From an uncultured Bacteroidia bacterium (GTDB lineage: Bacteria; Bacteroidota; Bacteroidia; Bacteroidales; UBA932): a stretch of DNA of 64,000 nucleotides. The position numbers and the translations under genes are program-made. Shown here piece after piece: positions 62,042 to 64,000 of this stretch. Location of the stretch: the NCBI GenBank assembly GCA_902774145.1, contig CACYHC010000018.1:1-64000 (forward strand). The letters run 5' to 3'. Under the pieces are notes generated by a model. The model was given only the letters and a program-made list of their open reading frames with translations, did not search any database and was not told the origin of the DNA. Position 1 is the stretch's first letter, and every line of letters begins with the position of its first letter.

Positions 62042-62581
62042 CTATTTGACCAACTTGCACTTTTCCAAATCGGCACCGATAAGGCTTTTTTTCACTTTGC
62101 CGATAATCCTGATAAATTGACCTTTTTTCAGTGATGCAATCTCATTTTCCTGGCTTTTAGAAAAATGGCAATCGACATTTTTTAGTATCCCGGCGCCAAT
62201 TCTGACAATAGGCTCATCATCAAGCACGCCTGACATAAAACCGCTGATGTTTCCTTCAACGCAATAAGTCTTGCCACCGTATTTCTTGTTGGCCGCCACT
62301 TCGTTATCAAGAAACGCATCGTAGAGTTCTTCTGCAGATATCACCGGGACCCCGTTAACGGCAGAGGAGCGTTCTTGAGCCGGTTCTGTCTTAATTTCAG
62401 GCTCGGACACCGCTTCGGCGACTACACTTTCCTGCTTTGGCTGTGTACCAGAATCCGCAGCCTGCGTTGCTACCACATTAACACTTGATGTTTCAGAGCC
62501 GTCTTTCATGTTGGCGACAATGCTCGCCAGAAGGCAGATGATTACGCCGATACCGATGTACAGCCATACTTTTCGTTTCAT
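62042..62581 (-). CDS. Membrane-anchored OB-fold (tRNA_anti-like) protein
   Basis: 179 aa from ATG 62581 (a TTG-initiated upstream extension is less likely). Seen: one amino-terminal membrane helix (about 5-22, WLYIGIGVIICLLASIVA), a low-complexity Glu/Ala/Ser linker (30-75), then an OB-fold-like domain about 85-179 with GKTYCVEGNISGFMSG, VDCHFSKSQENEIASLKKGQFIRIIGKVKK and a terminal GADLEKCKLV. This matches the tRNA_anti-like family of small single-stranded-binding or ligand-binding OB domains on the outside of the membrane. Function unknown. Confidence 0.75.
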   Translation of the reverse strand: MKRKVWLYIGIGVIICLLASIVANMKDGSETSSVNVVATQAADSGTQPKQESVVAEAVSEPEIKTEPAQERSSAVNGVPVISAEELYDAFLDNEVAANKKYGGKTYCVEGNISGFMSGVLDDEPIVRIGAGILKNVDCHFSKSQENEIASLKKGQFIRIIGKVKKSLIGADLEKCKLVK

Positions 62582-62614
62582 AGTACTTTTCAATTTTAAG
62601 GGTTAATTCTGCGG

Positions 62615-62622
62615 CAAAATTA
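62615..62622 (-). promoter_or_regulatory. Bacteroidota -7 element (TAATTTTG) of the OB-fold gene
   Basis: Perfect TAnnTTTG, 33 nt before the ATG at 62581. Confidence 0.4.
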
Positions 62623-62709
62623 TGGCCGCACATTGAAAAATACTATGCCTTTTTATGTCTAGTTTGATGACAAAGCTTTCGTGGGTGCCGTCAGGTCCTC
62701 TCCATTACG

Positions 62710-63819
62710 CTAATCAGACAGGATTTCCATCAACTCTGTATTGAACCACACGTATTCTTTCCCGATTTTATCCTTGGATAACAGACCCAGGGCTTCAAGC
62801 TGTGAGAGATATTTTTTAGCCGTATTGACGCTCCTGATTTTACCGCTGATCAAATTCTTGGGTCTTATGTAAGGCTGTTCGAAAAGTTTGGACAAATCAA
62901 GGCGTACGGCGATAATATTATCCTTGCTGATAATGTCTCCGAATTTATCCATCAGCCCACGGATACGTTTAATCTTATATGTGGTATATTCGGCCGTTCT
63001 GGCAACTGATTCCAGCATATAGAGTATCCATTCTTTCCAGTTCCTGGTTCCGGTTACTCCGGACAGTTTCTGATAATAATCCTCCTTGTTCTGAAGGATA
63101 TATGCACTCATATACAAAATGGGTAAATCAAGCAAGCGCTTTTGGACAAGGTACAAAATGCAGAGAATTCTTCCTGTACGGCCGTTCCCGTCCCGAAATG
63201 GATGGATAGCTTCGAACTGATAATGCGACATTGCCATCTTCAAAAGCGGATCGGTAGGATACTGTACATCGTCGTTCAAAAAATCAAGTAGCTGTTTCAT
63301 CATTGCCTCAACCACTCCCTTCCCTCTGGGAGGCGTATAGGCTGTATCTGCGATTAGCGATCCCCAACCTCTCTTTTTGATAACGATTTCCGCTTGATAT
63401 GGACGTATCCCGTCATGGGTTTGCTTGACTTCATGAAAGATATCAAGAACTGTTTTCAAGGTAATTTCCCCGTCTCTTATCACATCCTGATACCCCTTCC
63501 ACAGCGCTTGCCTATAGCGCAAAATCTCTTTTGCCGGGCCATCCAGATATTCGTCTTCCTGAAAAGAGAGCGTCCGATAGAGTTCATCATCAGTGGTGAA
63601 GATATTCTCAATGGCACTACTGGCCTTTGCTTCCCTAAGGGCAATGGTATTGACAAAGATGGATTGATTAGGTAGTTGTGAGGCAAGGCCTTTCAACTCT
63701 GCCAGCAGCCTTCCGGCTTCCATCATTTTATCCATCACGTCCTTATCCAGATAAAGTGCAGTTTCGGGAGGAAGCGGCGGAAGTTGGTTGTAAGGCTTGT
63801 GCCTGTCGTACGGCTCCAT
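62710..63819 (-). CDS. Fic-family protein (AMPylator) with C-terminal winged helix
   Basis: 369 aa. Seen: amino-terminal Fic/DUF4172-like helices with the inhibitory motif S-S-A-I-E-N (residues 67-72, class II type [S/T]xxxE[G/N]); the canonical Fic loop HPFRDGNGRTGR (206-217) with catalytic His; and a carboxy winged-helix region (about 300-365, ISGKIRSVNTAKKYLSQLEALGLLSK) that may bind DNA. Transfers AMP to target proteins, kept off by its inhibitory helix. The promoter region upstream carries a regular operator array, suggesting self-control. ATG at 63819. Confidence 0.95.
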   Translation of the reverse strand: MEPYDRHKPYNQLPPLPPETALYLDKDVMDKMMEAGRLLAELKGLASQLPNQSIFVNTIALREAKASSAIENIFTTDDELYRTLSFQEDEYLDGPAKEILRYRQALWKGYQDVIRDGEITLKTVLDIFHEVKQTHDGIRPYQAEIVIKKRGWGSLIADTAYTPPRGKGVVEAMMKQLLDFLNDDVQYPTDPLLKMAMSHYQFEAIHPFRDGNGRTGRILCILYLVQKRLLDLPILYMSAYILQNKEDYYQKLSGVTGTRNWKEWILYMLESVARTAEYTTYKIKRIRGLMDKFGDIISKDNIIAVRLDLSKLFEQPYIRPKNLISGKIRSVNTAKKYLSQLEALGLLSKDKIGKEYVWFNTELMEILSD

Positions 63820-63820
63820 A

Positions 63821-63889
63821 TTTTGACAGATTTTAATTCAACTGTCAAAAATAGTCAAATTTTGACAGATAGAGAAATTTCAGTCAAAA
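63821..63889. promoter_or_regulatory. Four-half-site operator array over the fic promoter
   Basis: Half-sites TTTTGACAG at 63821-63829 and 63860-63868 and their inverse CTGTCAAAA at 63842-63850 and CAGTCAAAA at 63881-63889. They form two palindromes TTTTGACAG-N12-CTGTCAAAA (second with one mismatch) repeated with a 39-bp period. The fic -7 element (minus TATTTTTG, 63846-63853; TTTC 20 nt further upstream) lies inside the array, as for a repressor site. The array also overlaps the last codons of the upstream thioesterase gene. Confidence 0.7.
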
Positions 63890-64000
63890 TTCCCCAACTT
63901 CTCCCGGAACTTGTCGATATTGATGACAAAGCGCTCATGCTGTCCCTCACCTACCAAGGTGTCCCCGTCATAGACGGCTACCTTGAAGACGATGCGTCTG
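63880..64000 (-). CDS. Hotdog-fold thioesterase, C-terminal end (truncated by window)
   Basis: Partial at the right edge, too short for longer frames. Seen: the last 39 residues, RRIVFKVAVYDGDTLVGEG, HERFVINIDKFREKLGNFD, then TGA at 63880-63882. The pattern 'v.f.v...D....ig.G.h.R.vi...kF' is that of FlK-like acyl-CoA thioesterases. Substrate unknown. The stop lies 60 nt before the fic ATG on the same strand, so the fic operators sit in the gap. Confidence 0.6.
   Translation of the reverse strand, partial: RRIVFKVAVYDGDTLVGEGQHERFVINIDKFREKLGNFD

Noticed and set aside
63821-63889. Regular repeats as a CRISPR array
   Set aside because: Half-sites are only 9 bp, alternate in direction and span one promoter; no spacers and no cas genes.

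Overview
The window reads as chromosome of an uncultured, fairly GC-rich Bacteroidales bacterium (Bacteroidota). The signs are the TAnnTTTG-type -7 promoter element ahead of many genes, almost no Shine-Dalgarno sequences, a lipidated TamA-like outer-membrane protein (TamL type), meso-diaminopimelate dehydrogenase, FISUMP and BACON domains, and a threonine-synthase relative of the kind called cysteate synthase in Bacteroidota. That last gene would fit a sulfonolipid maker such as Alistipes or a relative, but genus is inference. No ribosomal marker is present.

Layout: 0-5.4 kb, the end of an Rpn-type nuclease, rarA, the cysteate synthase-like gene, TPM and LemA membrane proteins and a FISUMP lipoprotein. 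5.4-14.4 kb, two flavoproteins, an LD-carboxypeptidase, a carboxylate/amino-acid symporter, an OmpLA-like phospholipase, a large MscS channel and YbaK. At 14.53 kb there is a tRNA-Val(UAC)-like gene that has lost half its D-arm. 14.6-17 kb, cysE, cysK and mtnN. 17.0-22.7 kb, a tight four-gene operon: TIR membrane protein, secreted BACON/PEGA protein, two-transmembrane RCK channel with a RyR domain, and a MESH1-like HD hydrolase. 22.8-26.5 kb, queF and a queuosine-precursor transporter behind a candidate preQ1 riboswitch, then hrpB. 27-31.4 kb, metH and metF. 31.4-41.3 kb, a cytidylate-kinase-like protein, cupin, nitroreductase, RlmH, a sodium:solute symporter, gdhA, a receiver/ATP-grasp fusion, asnA and ddh. 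41.3-51.8 kb, a ketosynthase/desaturase-like/ketoreductase trio, a GH13 enzyme, an SPOUT methyltransferase, TamL, queA, an acyltransferase and a small secreted protein.

From about 51.8 kb to the end the DNA is visibly more AT-rich and accessory in content: a STAND-like ATPase, a transmembrane Ser/Thr kinase divergent from a putative regulator, the remains of a HigA-like antitoxin, two large paralogous surface lipoproteins (fimbrillin-like, EF-hand, BspA-type LRR, FISUMP, Big2), a candidate structured RNA, an OB-fold lipoprotein-like protein, and a Fic protein whose promoter is covered by a 39-bp-periodic operator array. The last bases are the end of a hotdog thioesterase.

Most exciting is the TIR / PEGA / RyR-channel / HD operon. 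Its gene order and predicted locations suggest an envelope-spanning signalling or anti-phage system in which a TIR-made NAD-derived nucleotide opens a RyR-domain ion channel. This mechanism is inference from domains and gene order. The other non-coding highlights are the D-arm-deleted tRNA-Val, the preQ1 riboswitch candidate, the roughly 260-nt rod-shaped RNA and a recurring leaderless promoter layout.
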